46,067 nucleotides of DNA, taken from positions 1-46,067 of the IMG/VR virus record IMGVR_UViG_3300030202_000854; one strand, 5' to 3'. The notes beneath the pieces were generated by a model. That model did not search any database. It had not been told where the DNA came from and saw only the letters and a program-made list of their open reading frames with translations. Shown here in pieces: positions 1 to 7,963 of the stretch. A program made the position numbers and the translations under genes. The number at the start of each line of letters is the position of its first letter. Position 1 is the first letter of the stretch. This stretch comes from a virus.

Positions 1-107
1 ATCAAGTTTTTTTCACTATCAAAAACTGGCGAACGTTCAACCACCAATGGCTCGAAAAAAGATAAATCTTTATAATCGTTATGTGTATACACTTCTGCGT
101 TCTGCAT
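1..107 (-). CDS. N-terminal fragment of an unrecognised protein, running off the left edge
   Basis: An open frame begins with ATG at 107 and continues leftward off the window, giving 35 codons (starts MQNAEVYTHN). A clear Shine-Dalgarno (ACGAGG) sits about 7 nt upstream, and a promoter-like sequence lies at 151-178. It is the last visible member of the left minus-strand gene set. I do not recognise the family from 35 residues. If the genome is circularly permuted it would read towards the GP88-like fragment at the right edge, but the two frames are not in register when the ends are joined directly. Confidence 0.6.
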   Translation of the reverse strand, partial: MQNAEVYTHNDYKDLSFFEPLVVERSPVFDSEKNL

Positions 108-150
108 TTTTTTACCTCGTAAAGTTAGTTAATTATTAGTAACATAATCA

Positions 151-178
151 TTTATTCATATATTTTTATTTATGTCAA
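151..178 (-). promoter_or_regulatory. Probable sigma70 promoter for the leftmost gene
   Basis: Read on the minus strand there is a perfect -35 TTGACA (173-178), a 16-nt spacer and AATAAA (151-156; 4 of 6 matches to TATAAT). An A-rich stretch directly upstream (A8 and A7 runs at about 180-200) resembles an UP element. The A7-G-TTGACA arrangement is shared with the minus-strand promoter at 44997-45025. Start site and use are inferred. Confidence 0.5.
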
Positions 179-197
179 CACCTTTTTTTAATTTTTT

Positions 198-716
198 TTA
201 ATCTTCATAAATATCAAACCATGCAGGGGTTTTTGTAAATTTCCATTCTGCAAATCTTCTTTTTTCTCCCAAGTAATAGTCTATGTAAGCTTCTTGGGTT
301 GGGGGTATTGCTCTTGAGGATGGGTTGACAATTTTGTACTGTTCAGGCATACATTGAGGCGGTTCATAGAATTTAGAGTGCTCAATGTTTTTGGGAAGGG
401 CTGACAATTTTGAAAGTAAACCTGACATTTCTACTTTGTGTACTTTCTTGTATCTCAAGGTGTATTGAAAGCAGAGTTCATCCAACAATTTGTGTAGCCA
501 TATATAATTACCTGACCCACTCCTAGCCCATACAGCGCAAGGGTGGTTTTTATATGCTGACTTGTACAAGTCTTTGAATTGCACTCTGTCACCATCGAGT
601 TCATGATGTGCTGTACATAACAATTGAGCACTCTCAAGAACCATCTTGACAACGTGTTTGTCACAGTGCCAAGCGGCACAGGTGGTTGGGTGATCATGCA
701 GAAAAAAGATATTCAT
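198..716 (-). CDS. Conserved phage protein, possible pyrimidine-dimer glycosylase-like fold
   Basis: 172 aa from ATG 716, chosen over the upstream ATG at 728 because GGAACGC lies correctly before it and the family begins MNIFxL. The N-terminus has the conserved block HCDKHVVKMVLESAQLL (about residues 17-33), followed by a Trp/Tyr-rich middle and a C-terminal TPAWF motif. This block is common in phage proteins of unknown function. The C-terminal TPxWF end resembles T4 endonuclease V-type proteins, so a repair glycosylase is possible, but the catalytic residues cannot be assigned by eye. The invariant Cys/His/Lys cluster could be an active or metal site. Confidence 0.6.
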   Translation of the reverse strand: MNIFFLHDHPTTCAAWHCDKHVVKMVLESAQLLCTAHHELDGDRVQFKDLYKSAYKNHPCAVWARSGSGNYIWLHKLLDELCFQYTLRYKKVHKVEMSGLLSKLSALPKNIEHSKFYEPPQCMPEQYKIVNPSSRAIPPTQEAYIDYYLGEKRRFAEWKFTKTPAWFDIYED

Positions 717-746
717 TGTGCGTTCCATCTAACAGTTTTGATTTAT

Positions 747-950
747 TTATTTTTCATCCATCACCTTAGTTACAACCCACCTTCCCCGTTCATGTAAGTA
801 TTCCCACCTTTTAGCCGCACTGGGATGTACAAGACCTAGTTCAGTGTCGTACTTCCATTCCCACTGAATGTATTTACCATCAGAGGCTCTGCGTACAACC
901 TCTGGAAAAGGACGTTTGCTTTTCTTTTTGTTATACTTTTTTTGATGCAT
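747..950 (-). CDS. Small basic protein of unknown function
   Basis: 67 aa. ATG 950 is preferred over a GTG at 962 because AGGTGAG lies 7 nt upstream of it. The N-terminus is Lys-rich (MHQKKYNKKKSKR), followed by a Trp/Tyr-rich stretch (YIQWEWKYD). The start lies inside the 3' end of the PD-(D/E)XK nuclease gene (20-nt overlap), so the pair is translationally coupled. No family recognised. The basic tail may bind nucleic acid; this is inference from composition only. Confidence 0.5.
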   Translation of the reverse strand: MHQKKYNKKKSKRPFPEVVRRASDGKYIQWEWKYDTELGLVHPSAAKRWEYLHERGRWVVTKVMDEK

Positions 951-1239
951 CTTTAATCTCACCTGTTGAAAGATTGTAATAAACTAAACTGACATTCAAA
1001 TCTTTTTGAATAGGTTTCAAAATACGATTAATAAATGTGTTTGGTTTTTTAGCTGTGCTTGATCTAAAAGACATAGTTTTTACTTCTATTAATCTAACCC
1101 TTTTAGTCTCTGGATGTATGGCTACAAGATCAACAGGACCAACATTGTTAGTCTCGTGATATACATAATAACCTTCATCTACAAAATGTTTCATCACAGC
1201 TAGTTTTGATTGCATACCTTTTTTGTGTTTAGTGTTCAT
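931..1239 (-). CDS. Small PD-(D/E)XK nuclease, resolvase-like
   Basis: 102 aa. ATG 1239 was chosen: it overlaps the preceding stop as ATGA and has AAGGCGG upstream. The nuclease signature is visible as E29, GPVD with D37, and IEVKT with E52 and K54, spaced as in archaeal Holliday-junction-resolvase-like and intron-associated PD-(D/E)XK enzymes. The segment QSKLAVMKHFVDEGYYV is the helix that typically precedes the catalytic strands. Expected activity is metal-dependent DNA cleavage; the substrate is unknown. It is one of four nucleases of this superfamily in the window. Confidence 0.7.
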   Translation of the reverse strand: MNTKHKKGMQSKLAVMKHFVDEGYYVYHETNNVGPVDLVAIHPETKRVRLIEVKTMSFRSSTAKKPNTFINRILKPIQKDLNVSLVYYNLSTGEIKDASKKV

Positions 1240-1508
1240 AATAATGCCGCCTTCAATCTTGCAACTGATAACTCGTGCCATGTTAATCTATTTAAACTAG
1301 GTTTTCTTTCACTAGGTTCTCTAACCTTAAACTCTTTTGGAATACCTTGCAAGTGGTATGTAAAACTACATAACTTTGCTCTGTTTTTTATGCCCATAGC
1401 TGAACCAGTTGTTATGTTAGCTAGTTTAGCCACCTCTTTTGTAGTGTGACCTTGTTTAAATAAATCACAAACTTTTTGTTTAAATTCTTCTGAATGTATT
1501 GGCCTCAT
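1236..1508 (-). CDS. Helix-turn-helix DNA-binding protein
   Basis: 90 aa from ATG 1508, preceded by GTGGAG at 8 nt. Residues about 4-38 (SEEFKQKVCDLFKQGHTTKE, then VAKLANITTGSAMGIKNRAK) form a homeodomain-like helix-turn-helix as found in transposase N-termini, sigma-like proteins and phage GcrA-type regulators. The C-terminal half is short and has no recognisable domain, so this is not a transposase. It may regulate the left minus-strand operon or recognise DNA for its neighbour nuclease; both are inference. Its stop overlaps the nuclease start (ATGA). Confidence 0.6.
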   Translation of the reverse strand: MRPIHSEEFKQKVCDLFKQGHTTKEVAKLANITTGSAMGIKNRAKLCSFTYHLQGIPKEFKVREPSERKPSLNRLTWHELSVARLKAALL

Positions 1509-1512
1509 ATTC

Positions 1513-1812
1513 TTACTCCACAAATTCATGTGTTATACCATCAACCGTGACACTCTCTAAAGTATCTAAGTTTACATTTCTGTAGCCTTTGCTTTTAGTG
1601 TCGTACATAGTCAGATACTTGGTTGCATCATTGCGGTTTATACCACCTTTTAGATGTTTGTTTACACCAAGCCTACCGTTCATGTGTCTCACAGAGCCAT
1701 CTGATTTAACAAAGGATACAGAAAAGAACTTGTCTCTAACGGTTGACTCTACAATTCGTTTAGTCATTTCAGTAGTTTTTGGTTTTGGATATTGTATTTT
1801 TATATTTTGCAT
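1513..1812 (-). CDS. SH3 beta-barrel fold phage protein
   Basis: 99 aa from ATG 1812, which has AGGTG six nt upstream; an ATG at 1818 overlapping the previous stop (TGATG) is an alternative. The central pattern FSVSFVKSDGSVRHMNGRLG followed by KHLKGG and YLTMYD..KGYRNVNLDTL is typical of the small phage family annotated as SH3 beta-barrel fold-containing protein. The family is widespread in phage accessory regions and its molecular role is unknown. Nothing suggests catalysis. Confidence 0.75.
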   Translation of the reverse strand: MQNIKIQYPKPKTTEMTKRIVESTVRDKFFSVSFVKSDGSVRHMNGRLGVNKHLKGGINRNDATKYLTMYDTKSKGYRNVNLDTLESVTVDGITHEFVE

Positions 1813-1817
1813 TAGCA

Positions 1818-2000
1818 TCACCTGTACCCATAGTCGTAGTTATATTCTGCATCAAGCATTTGCCAATGTGACTCATAAGCATGATCCCAATTTAAAAATT
1901 CACCTGTTTCAACATCACAATCAGCAAGGGCTTTGGCCCAATGATCTAGGCTAGGTTCATGATTAAGAGGTAGTTCTTCCTGAAAATAATCCTCTGTCAT
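1818..2000 (-). CDS. Small acidic protein of unknown function, first gene of the left operon
   Basis: 60 aa from ATG 2000, which is preceded by TTGGAG at 7 nt. A longer frame back to a TTG at 2063 exists but lacks a ribosome site. It is rich in Asp/Glu, Trp, His and Tyr (for example DHWAKALADCDVETGEFLNW). I do not recognise the family. It faces the replication operon across a 180-bp regulatory gap and its stop overlaps the next start. Confidence 0.45.
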   Translation of the reverse strand: MTEDYFQEELPLNHEPSLDHWAKALADCDVETGEFLNWDHAYESHWQMLDAEYNYDYGYR

Positions 2001-2131
2001 TGGATGACTCCAATTAATAGTTAAAGGGAATATCCTTGTAGCATAGATAAAATACTCTATCAATAATTAATTTTGTTTAGGTAAATAAAAATAATACTAG
2101 ACAGGTGTTTTTTTGCGTGGTATTAGACTAT

Positions 2132-2160
2132 TTGTCGATTGGCAATAACAATATTATTAT
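2132..2160 (+). promoter_or_regulatory. Probable sigma70 promoter of the replication operon
   Basis: TTGTCG (2132-2137; 4 of 6 to consensus), a 17-nt spacer and TATTAT (2155-2160; 5 of 6) precede the primase start at 2181 by 20 nt, with AGGTAA as ribosome site. The promoter lies in the only non-coding gap between the divergent left and replication gene sets (2001-2180). The transcript would have a leader of only about 10-15 nt. Confidence 0.5.
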
Positions 2161-2169
2161 AATAACAAT
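2144..2169 (+). repeat. 9-bp direct repeat around the -10 region, possible operator
   Basis: AATAACAAT occurs at 2144-2152 and again at 2161-2169, a 17-bp period, one copy in the spacer and one just after the -10 box. A perfect 12-bp palindrome, TTATTATAATAA (2154-2165), lies between and partly within them. Such placement is what a repressor or activator of the replication promoter would need. A/T-rich sequence gives such matches easily, so this is tentative. Confidence 0.3.
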
Positions 2170-2180
2170 CAGGTAATACT

Positions 2181-2966
2181 ATGAATAATAGAATAAAAGA
2201 ATTTATATCTACTGAATATATACCAGTAGGTATATCTAATAGATATGATTGTCCTATATGTAATGGAACTAATACTTTATCAGTAACTAACTTTGGTAAT
2301 GAGATTAAGTATTATTGTTTTCATTCAGATTGCAGTAGAGGTGGAGTAATCAAAGAAGGATTGAGTGACAATTCTTTTGAAACTACTAGTAATGCTGTAA
2401 AAGATAAACCTAGTTTTGATATCCTAACTTATAAAAACAATTTCAGTTTAGAGTTAAGCTGTAGACCAGAATGTGTAGATTATTTAGAAAAGAATAATTG
2501 TTGGGAAGCATGGTGGAAAAATAGGGCAGATATAAGATATGATTTTAAACAAAACAGAATTGTATTTATAATAAATGAAGGCAGTAAAATAGTGGATGCT
2601 GTAGGTAGAGCACTTGGAGACAAACTACCAAAGTGGTACAGGTATGGTAACTCTAATATGCCTTTCATTTGTGGTAATCATTCTACAGCAGTCTTAGTTG
2701 AAGATGCCGCATCAGCTACGGCTGTATCAAGTTTTGCAACAGGGGTTGCAATGCTTGGAACTAATCTATCTGAAAAAGCTGTTGATAAGTTATCGGCATA
2801 CAGAAAGGTTCTGGTTTGTTTAGATGAGGATGCTAGTGATAAGGCTATCCACATTGCTCAAAGACTACATTGGGCAGTAGAAAAAGTTGAGATTAGAATA
2901 TTAACTCGTGATTTAAAACGCTTAACAACTAATGAAGCTAAAGAGGTATTAAAATTAGATGATTGA
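2181..2966 (+). CDS. DNA primase, zinc-finger plus TOPRIM (T7 gp4A type)
   Basis: 261 aa. An N-terminal zinc finger is formed by C24, C27, C46 and C51 (CPIC, CFHSDC), the element that reads the priming site in T7-type primases. After a linker comes the TOPRIM core: VLVEDAAS with the catalytic Glu174, and VCLDEDASDKA with the metal-binding Asp215 and Asp217. It makes RNA primers for lagging-strand synthesis. In T7 the helicase is fused to this protein; here the frame stops and a separate helicase starts 8 nt before the stop. It is the first gene of the plus-strand operon. Confidence 0.9.
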   Translation: MNNRIKEFISTEYIPVGISNRYDCPICNGTNTLSVTNFGNEIKYYCFHSDCSRGGVIKEGLSDNSFETTSNAVKDKPSFDILTYKNNFSLELSCRPECVDYLEKNNCWEAWWKNRADIRYDFKQNRIVFIINEGSKIVDAVGRALGDKLPKWYRYGNSNMPFICGNHSTAVLVEDAASATAVSSFATGVAMLGTNLSEKAVDKLSAYRKVLVCLDEDASDKAIHIAQRLHWAVEKVEIRILTRDLKRLTTNEAKEVLKLDD

Positions 2967-4149
2967 TAAATCAGTAATAGTTGCGTGTTTAAAAAAAGAC
3001 AATTACAATCGTGTATCAAGTTTAATTAAAAAGGAGTACTTTCCAAAAGAAGTAGGAACAGTCATTGATGTAATTAATAAATTACATAAAAAATATGAGA
3101 ACGACATATCTCTTGAGGACGTTATGCTATCTCACAGAGATTCATTTCCTGCAATGCCAGAGGCCACAAGGCTGAGAGTAGAACGTGACATAAACTCTTT
3201 GTTTAATGTAAAAGTACAGGATGAGTTGGTAGCTGACATACTGCACAATTTTTGGAAAAGAACTACAGCTAAACAAATAGGAGAACAGGCACTTGATATT
3301 TTTCTTGGTAAATCAGTTGACACAAGCCCCTTGTTATCCTCTGTTGAGGACTTAAAAACTAATGAGGTAAAGTTATCAAACACTTACACAGTTCTAAATG
3401 AAGATATTGAGACTAGTCTAGATGAATTTGAACGTGAGCCTGAGTTTAAGTTTCCATCGCAAATAAGAGATTATGTAACAGGAATTGACAGACAAAACCT
3501 TGGAGTTATATTTGCTAGACCAGAAGTAGGTAAGACATCATTTGCCGCATGGTTGTGTGGATGGTACGTAAAGAATAATCTAAAGGTGGCCTATTGGGGG
3601 AATGAAGAACCAGTTCGTAAAACTCGCATGAGAGTTGCCAAATCTATTCTTGAATTATCTAGACAAGAAATATTATTAGATAAAAATGGGTTTATAGAAA
3701 AATATAAATCAGAAGTATTACCGTATGCTACATTCATGGACTGTGTTGGTACAAGTATACAAGAAATTGAGGACTACTGCTTTCGCAATGAAGTTGATGT
3801 AGTATTTGTAGATCAGTTAGATAAAGTTAGAATAGATGGTGAGTTCTCTCGTGGTGATGAGAGACTAAAAGAATTGTATGCTCGTAGCCGTGAGTTAGCT
3901 AAAAGAAACCAAGTTGCTGTATGGGCAGTATCACAAGCATCTTATGAAGCACATGGTCGTGAAGTAATTGATTATTCTATGCTAGATGGCAGTAAAACAG
4001 GAAAGGCAGGAGAGGCTGATATAATTATAGGAATAGGTGTATCAGAGCATGAGGACTTTAGGACGTTGAAGTTTTCTAAAAATAAGATTAATGGCTATCA
4101 TGGTTCTTTAGTTTTAAGACGAGACGGAGATAGGGATATATTCTTATGA
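2959..4149 (+). CDS. Replicative DnaB-like DNA helicase
   Basis: 396 aa. The N-terminal ~170 residues are helical. The RecA-like core carries a Walker A variant ARPEVGKT (186-193), with Glu where DnaB proteins normally have Gly, and a Walker B strand DVVFVDQLDKV with Asp285. Later motifs are QVAVWAVSQ (H3-like) and SKNKINGYHG near the C-terminus. It is the 5'-3' hexameric helicase unwinding the fork and partner of the primase encoded just upstream (ATGATTGATAA overlap). N-terminus and length fit phage helicases without a fused primase. Confidence 0.9.
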   Translation: MIDKSVIVACLKKDNYNRVSSLIKKEYFPKEVGTVIDVINKLHKKYENDISLEDVMLSHRDSFPAMPEATRLRVERDINSLFNVKVQDELVADILHNFWKRTTAKQIGEQALDIFLGKSVDTSPLLSSVEDLKTNEVKLSNTYTVLNEDIETSLDEFEREPEFKFPSQIRDYVTGIDRQNLGVIFARPEVGKTSFAAWLCGWYVKNNLKVAYWGNEEPVRKTRMRVAKSILELSRQEILLDKNGFIEKYKSEVLPYATFMDCVGTSIQEIEDYCFRNEVDVVFVDQLDKVRIDGEFSRGDERLKELYARSRELAKRNQVAVWAVSQASYEAHGREVIDYSMLDGSKTGKAGEADIIIGIGVSEHEDFRTLKFSKNKINGYHGSLVLRRDGDRDIFL

Positions 4150-4703
4150 TTGTAACAGTTGTTGATATAGAAACAACCTTTGATAAAAACAGAAATGTAG
4201 TATCTTCACCTTTTTTTGGTGATGAGCTTGTCTACATAGGGTGGTTTAGTTTTGATACAGACTCTTCTGAAACAGAAAGATTAGGTGTATTTTTTAATCA
4301 CAATCAAAAGGAACCTGAAGAAAACGGACATAAAATTGTACAAGATACACTAGAGGGAACTGATATTCTTGTAGGTCACAATATTAAATTTGATCTTACT
4401 TGGATGAGAGAGTGTAACTTTAAGTATAATGGTGACATTTTTGACACAATGGTTGCAGAGTATTTGTTATCTCGTGGTGAGAAAAAGCAACTTAGTCTAA
4501 AGGAATGTTGTGCAAGGCGTAATCTTGGCACTAAAAGGACTGATCTCATACAAGAATACTTAGATAGAGGATTATCATACCAAGACATAAACCCACAGTT
4601 GGTTCAAGAATACTGTGACGCTGATGTTGAGATAACAAAACAATTAGCCGATAGTCAGTTGTTTGATATGGAAACAACTTGGAAGGAGTATCTTTATGCT
4701 TAA
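4146..4703 (+). CDS. Stand-alone 3'-5' exonuclease (DnaQ/Pol A proofreading domain)
   Basis: 185 aa. It has all three exonuclease motifs of the DEDDy family: VDIET with D7 and E9 (Exo I), NIKFD with N79 and D83 (Exo II), and YCDAD with Y156 and D160 (Exo III). In T7-like and Pol I-like enzymes this domain is part of the polymerase. Here it ends with TAA 8 nt inside the polymerase gene, which has its own ribosome site. It presumably proofreads in trans or in complex with the polymerase. Its start overlaps the helicase stop (ATGA). Confidence 0.9.
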   Translation: MIVTVVDIETTFDKNRNVVSSPFFGDELVYIGWFSFDTDSSETERLGVFFNHNQKEPEENGHKIVQDTLEGTDILVGHNIKFDLTWMRECNFKYNGDIFDTMVAEYLLSRGEKKQLSLKECCARRNLGTKRTDLIQEYLDRGLSYQDINPQLVQEYCDADVEITKQLADSQLFDMETTWKEYLYA

Positions 4704-6228
4704 AGTTGCTAAGATGAGCATGGAACTAACAGATGCTTTAATTGATATGGAGCGTGTAGGCATAAAAATATCTAATGACAATCTTAATAAAATTAAAAAT
4801 GATTACCAACAACAGTATGAAACATTAAGTTTTGAACTGAGCAAGATTGTGTCAACAGTTATGGGAGACACACCAATTAATCTTGAAAGCCCTGATGATC
4901 GTAGTAGGCTTTTGTACTCAAGAAAAGTATTAGATAAGAATCAATGGAAAGAGTTGTTTAATATAGGTACGGAGTGGAGAGGTAATACTAAAAAACCGAA
5001 ATACAAAACAAGAATGTCTCATAAGTCTTTTAATCATAATGTGAGGGCTTTAGCACCTGTGGAGAGAAAATCCATAGGAAGACAATGCACCGACTGTGAA
5101 GGTAAGGGCTTTTACTTCAAAACTCTAAAGTCAGGTAAACTAAGCTTAAATAAAACAAAATGTAAAAGTTGTAATGCTACTGGTATTTGTTATGATTATA
5201 TTAATGAAGCGGCAGGACTAAGAATAGTACCTCGTGGAGTAGAGGATACTTGTGCGGCAGGATTTAAAACAGATAAAGAAACGTTAGATCAAATACTTCC
5301 TGAGTTAGAAGGAGTAGCTAGTGATTTTGTGAAGAAGTATGTAAAATATTCTAAGATAAGAACTTACTTAAATACTTTTGTAGATAGTTTAGACAAGTTT
5401 CAAGATGAAAACAGTTACATACATCCACAGTTTAATCAATGCATAACCGCTACAGGTAGGCTATCATCTAGTAAACCTAACTTTCAAAATATGCCTCGTG
5501 GTAATACTTTTCCTGCAAGAGAGGCTATAGTATCAAGATTTGATGGGGGCTACATACTTGAAGGTGACTACTCACAACTTGAGTTTCGTGTGGCAGGTTT
5601 CTTATCTAAAGACAAAACTATTTATGAAGAAGTAGAGAAGGGTTTTGATGTACACAGTTACACTGCATCCGTAATGGGTGTGTCAAGACAAGATGCAAAA
5701 GCCCACACGTTTAAGCCTTTGTATGGCGGTATACTTGGTACAGATAGACAAATGAAATACTACTCTGCATTTAAAGATAAGTATTCAGGAATAACCAAAT
5801 GGCATGAGGATTTACAAAATGAAGCGGTCAGCACTAAAAAAGTGGTTCTACCCTCTGGTAGGGAATATGCATTTAAGTTTGCAAAGTTCACATCAAAAGG
5901 AACAGCAACAAATGCCACTGCAATTAAGAACTATCCTGTTCAGGGTTTTGCTACAGCAGACCTCTTGCCCTTGGCTCTAATTAAGTTACATAAAAACCTT
6001 AGAGAATTAAAAGATAAGGGCATTAAAAGTTTGCTAATTAACACAGTGCATGACTCTCTTGTTATGGATGTGCATCCTCAAGAGAAAAAAGAAATGATTG
6101 ACTTAATGAAGGAGAGTATGTTATGTATATCTAAAGAATGTGAAAGACGTTACAACATAGTGTTCGATATGCCCATTGACATCGAACTAAAAATAGGGCA
6201 AGATTGGTTAAACCTACAGGAGATATAA
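4696..6228 (+). CDS. polA: Family A DNA polymerase with a DnaJ-type zinc-finger insert
   Basis: 510 aa from ATG 4696, which has GGAAGGAG 7 nt upstream; a longer frame from 4663 lacks this. Motif A is DYSQLEFR (D291-R298), motif B K335 with F339 and Y343 (KAHTFKPLYGG), motif C VHDS (H452, D453). F339 aligns with E. coli Pol I Phe762. Between the family's N-terminal helices and thumb there is an insert with CTDCEGKG (C131, C134) and CKSCNATG (C156, C159), i.e. DnaJ central-domain zinc repeats. A partial DnaJ domain inside polA was reported for SAR116 phage HMO-2011. The exonuclease domain is encoded separately upstream. Confidence 0.95.
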   Translation: MLKVAKMSMELTDALIDMERVGIKISNDNLNKIKNDYQQQYETLSFELSKIVSTVMGDTPINLESPDDRSRLLYSRKVLDKNQWKELFNIGTEWRGNTKKPKYKTRMSHKSFNHNVRALAPVERKSIGRQCTDCEGKGFYFKTLKSGKLSLNKTKCKSCNATGICYDYINEAAGLRIVPRGVEDTCAAGFKTDKETLDQILPELEGVASDFVKKYVKYSKIRTYLNTFVDSLDKFQDENSYIHPQFNQCITATGRLSSSKPNFQNMPRGNTFPAREAIVSRFDGGYILEGDYSQLEFRVAGFLSKDKTIYEEVEKGFDVHSYTASVMGVSRQDAKAHTFKPLYGGILGTDRQMKYYSAFKDKYSGITKWHEDLQNEAVSTKKVVLPSGREYAFKFAKFTSKGTATNATAIKNYPVQGFATADLLPLALIKLHKNLRELKDKGIKSLLINTVHDSLVMDVHPQEKKEMIDLMKESMLCISKECERRYNIVFDMPIDIELKIGQDWLNLQEI

Positions 6229-6233
6229 AACCA

Positions 6234-7067
6234 ATGAATGATATAGCAAAGATACAACAAAAAGACATTGATGACAACATGGCAAAAATTGCTGAGATGA
6301 TTGGACAAGCAGACACATCAAACAGCAATGCAACTATGGGCTACCCAAGATTAGCCATAGAACAACAGAATGAAAACACCAGTGGAGATGTTTTACCAAA
6401 AGGTTCTTATCGTTTTAAAATGAATGGTAAGGCTTTGTATTCAAAGAATATTGAGGTAAGGCTATTTGTAAGGTACTATGGATATGATTTTTATAGTAAT
6501 GAAAGACCAGAGGATTCAATACGAACAGTATTACAACCATCTCTGAGTGATGACTTTCCTGATACAGCAGGGGGCGATAGATGTGGCAAATTATCTAAAG
6601 ATGATGTAGCCTCATTACCTGCAAATTCTATTGAACACGCTAGACAGAAAAACATTAAATGCACACAGGTTGTGTATGGTATGGTAACTAAAGGCACTGG
6701 CGAAAGCGTGGATAAAGAAACTGTTGATTTAAAGGACACACCATTTATTTGGTCTGCTCGTGGTTCTGCTTTCATGCCAGTAGCAAACTTCATAAGGGAA
6801 ATACCAAGTAATAAAATTATGTTTAGTCAAAAAGCAAAGATGTCTACTAAACGTAATGTAAATGGTTCAGTGATTTACTACACGCCTATATTTGAGAAAC
6901 CACAAACTGTAAAGGTATCTGAAACAGATATAACAATTCTAAATGAGTTTATGGAAGATATAAAAGGTTGGAATGAACGTGTAGTGAAAGATCACAACGA
7001 AAGAAAGGAAAACGTTTTACTTAGAGAAGACCTAGACGTTGCCAAGGAACTTGAGAGTGCCGCCTAG
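6234..7067 (+). CDS. Probable single-stranded DNA-binding protein
   Basis: 277 aa from ATG 6234, downstream of AGGAGAT and 6 nt after the polymerase stop. A polar N-terminus of about 55 residues leads to beta-rich sequence (SYRFKMNGKALYSKNIEVRL, then FVRYYGYDFYS), a conserved-looking DRCGKLSKDD segment and a charged C-terminal helix ending in acidic residues. Place in the operon, between polymerase and a Cas4-like nuclease, and size are those of phage SSB proteins of the T7 gp2.5 kind. I see no motif that proves it, so the call rests on context. Confidence 0.45.
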   Translation: MNDIAKIQQKDIDDNMAKIAEMIGQADTSNSNATMGYPRLAIEQQNENTSGDVLPKGSYRFKMNGKALYSKNIEVRLFVRYYGYDFYSNERPEDSIRTVLQPSLSDDFPDTAGGDRCGKLSKDDVASLPANSIEHARQKNIKCTQVVYGMVTKGTGESVDKETVDLKDTPFIWSARGSAFMPVANFIREIPSNKIMFSQKAKMSTKRNVNGSVIYYTPIFEKPQTVKVSETDITILNEFMEDIKGWNERVVKDHNERKENVLLREDLDVAKELESAA

Positions 7068-7963
7068 TGTCTGATACTCTTCTACAAAGAGTTCAATTCT
7101 TTTTAGAAGCGGCATCAAGGGGGGAGTCGAAAGGCATCCCCCCTAATCTCGTTGAAGAGTTTAAAGAAATGTGTGGTCACGCATTAGAAAGACAATTTAG
7201 CCGTAAACAGGATGGACCTAAAATAAGAATGTCTGGTGTAGGCAAACCAATGTGTCAACAGCAGATGGGTATGCGTGATGATGTTGTAGAAGATGTAGAC
7301 TACACATTAGTTATGAAGTTTCTATTTGGAGATATAATAGAAGCTATAGCGGTTACAGTTATGAAAGCGGCAGGAATAAATATAGAAGATGAACAGAAGG
7401 CTGTAAAGCTAGACATAGGCAACACAACTTTAAAAGGCACATACGATGTAAAGATTGATGGAAAAGTTTATGATATAAAGAGTGCTAGTCCCGGTGCTTT
7501 TTCTATGAAGTTTTCTGCTAATCGTGGTTACAATAACATTAAATCAGATGATGTATTTGGATATGTGCAACAAGGCTACTTGTACTCTGAAGCCGCTGAT
7601 TGTGAATTTGGTGGTTGGATAGCTATTAATAAAGCTACAGGTGAGTGGGCTGTATGTAAGGCTCCTTTACTACAAGATGAAGATAGAAAAGAAGCGTTAG
7701 AAAAAAGCCACAACAACATAGTAGAAGTATTAAGCAATAAGAAGTTTAAGAAATCTTTTTCAGATACAGAAGAAGTATACAAAGATCGCAAAACTAAAGA
7801 AATAAAAAAGACAGGCAACAGATTAATGCACAGAAATTGTGGTTACTGTGGATACAAAGAATACTGTTGGCCTAAAGCAGTAATAAAACCTAAAGCTATT
7901 TCAAGAGCAGAAAACAAACCTAGAGTTTGGTACACTAAATACGTTAAGGAGAGCATAGAATGA
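7067..7963 (+). CDS. Cas4/RecB-like PD-(D/E)XK exonuclease with putative Fe-S cluster
   Basis: 298 aa, GTG start overlapping the previous stop (TAGTG). Nuclease motifs are GDIIE (88-92), GTYD with D127, DIKSA with D136 and K138, and a Q-x3-Y motif at Q169/Y173 typical of RecB-family nucleases. One Cys lies before the nuclease core (C63) and three at the C-terminus (C258, C261, C267 in CGYCGYKEYC), the 1+3 arrangement that holds a 4Fe-4S cluster in Cas4 and AddB. It likely resects DNA ends for recombination-dependent replication. No CRISPR genes are nearby. Confidence 0.8.
   Translation: MSDTLLQRVQFFLEAASRGESKGIPPNLVEEFKEMCGHALERQFSRKQDGPKIRMSGVGKPMCQQQMGMRDDVVEDVDYTLVMKFLFGDIIEAIAVTVMKAAGINIEDEQKAVKLDIGNTTLKGTYDVKIDGKVYDIKSASPGAFSMKFSANRGYNNIKSDDVFGYVQQGYLYSEAADCEFGGWIAINKATGEWAVCKAPLLQDEDRKEALEKSHNNIVEVLSNKKFKKSFSDTEEVYKDRKTKEIKKTGNRLMHRNCGYCGYKEYCWPKAVIKPKAISRAENKPRVWYTKYVKESIE

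Noticed and set aside
1236-1508. Transposase because of the N-terminal helix-turn-helix.
   Set aside because: Only 90 aa, no DDE domain and no inverted repeats around it.
5086-5172. Separate DnaJ chaperone gene.
   Set aside because: The zinc repeats are in frame inside the polymerase with no J-domain; they are an insert.
7067-7963. Cas4 as part of a CRISPR system.
   Set aside because: No repeat array and no Cas1/Cas2 or other cas genes; phage recombination nucleases share this fold.
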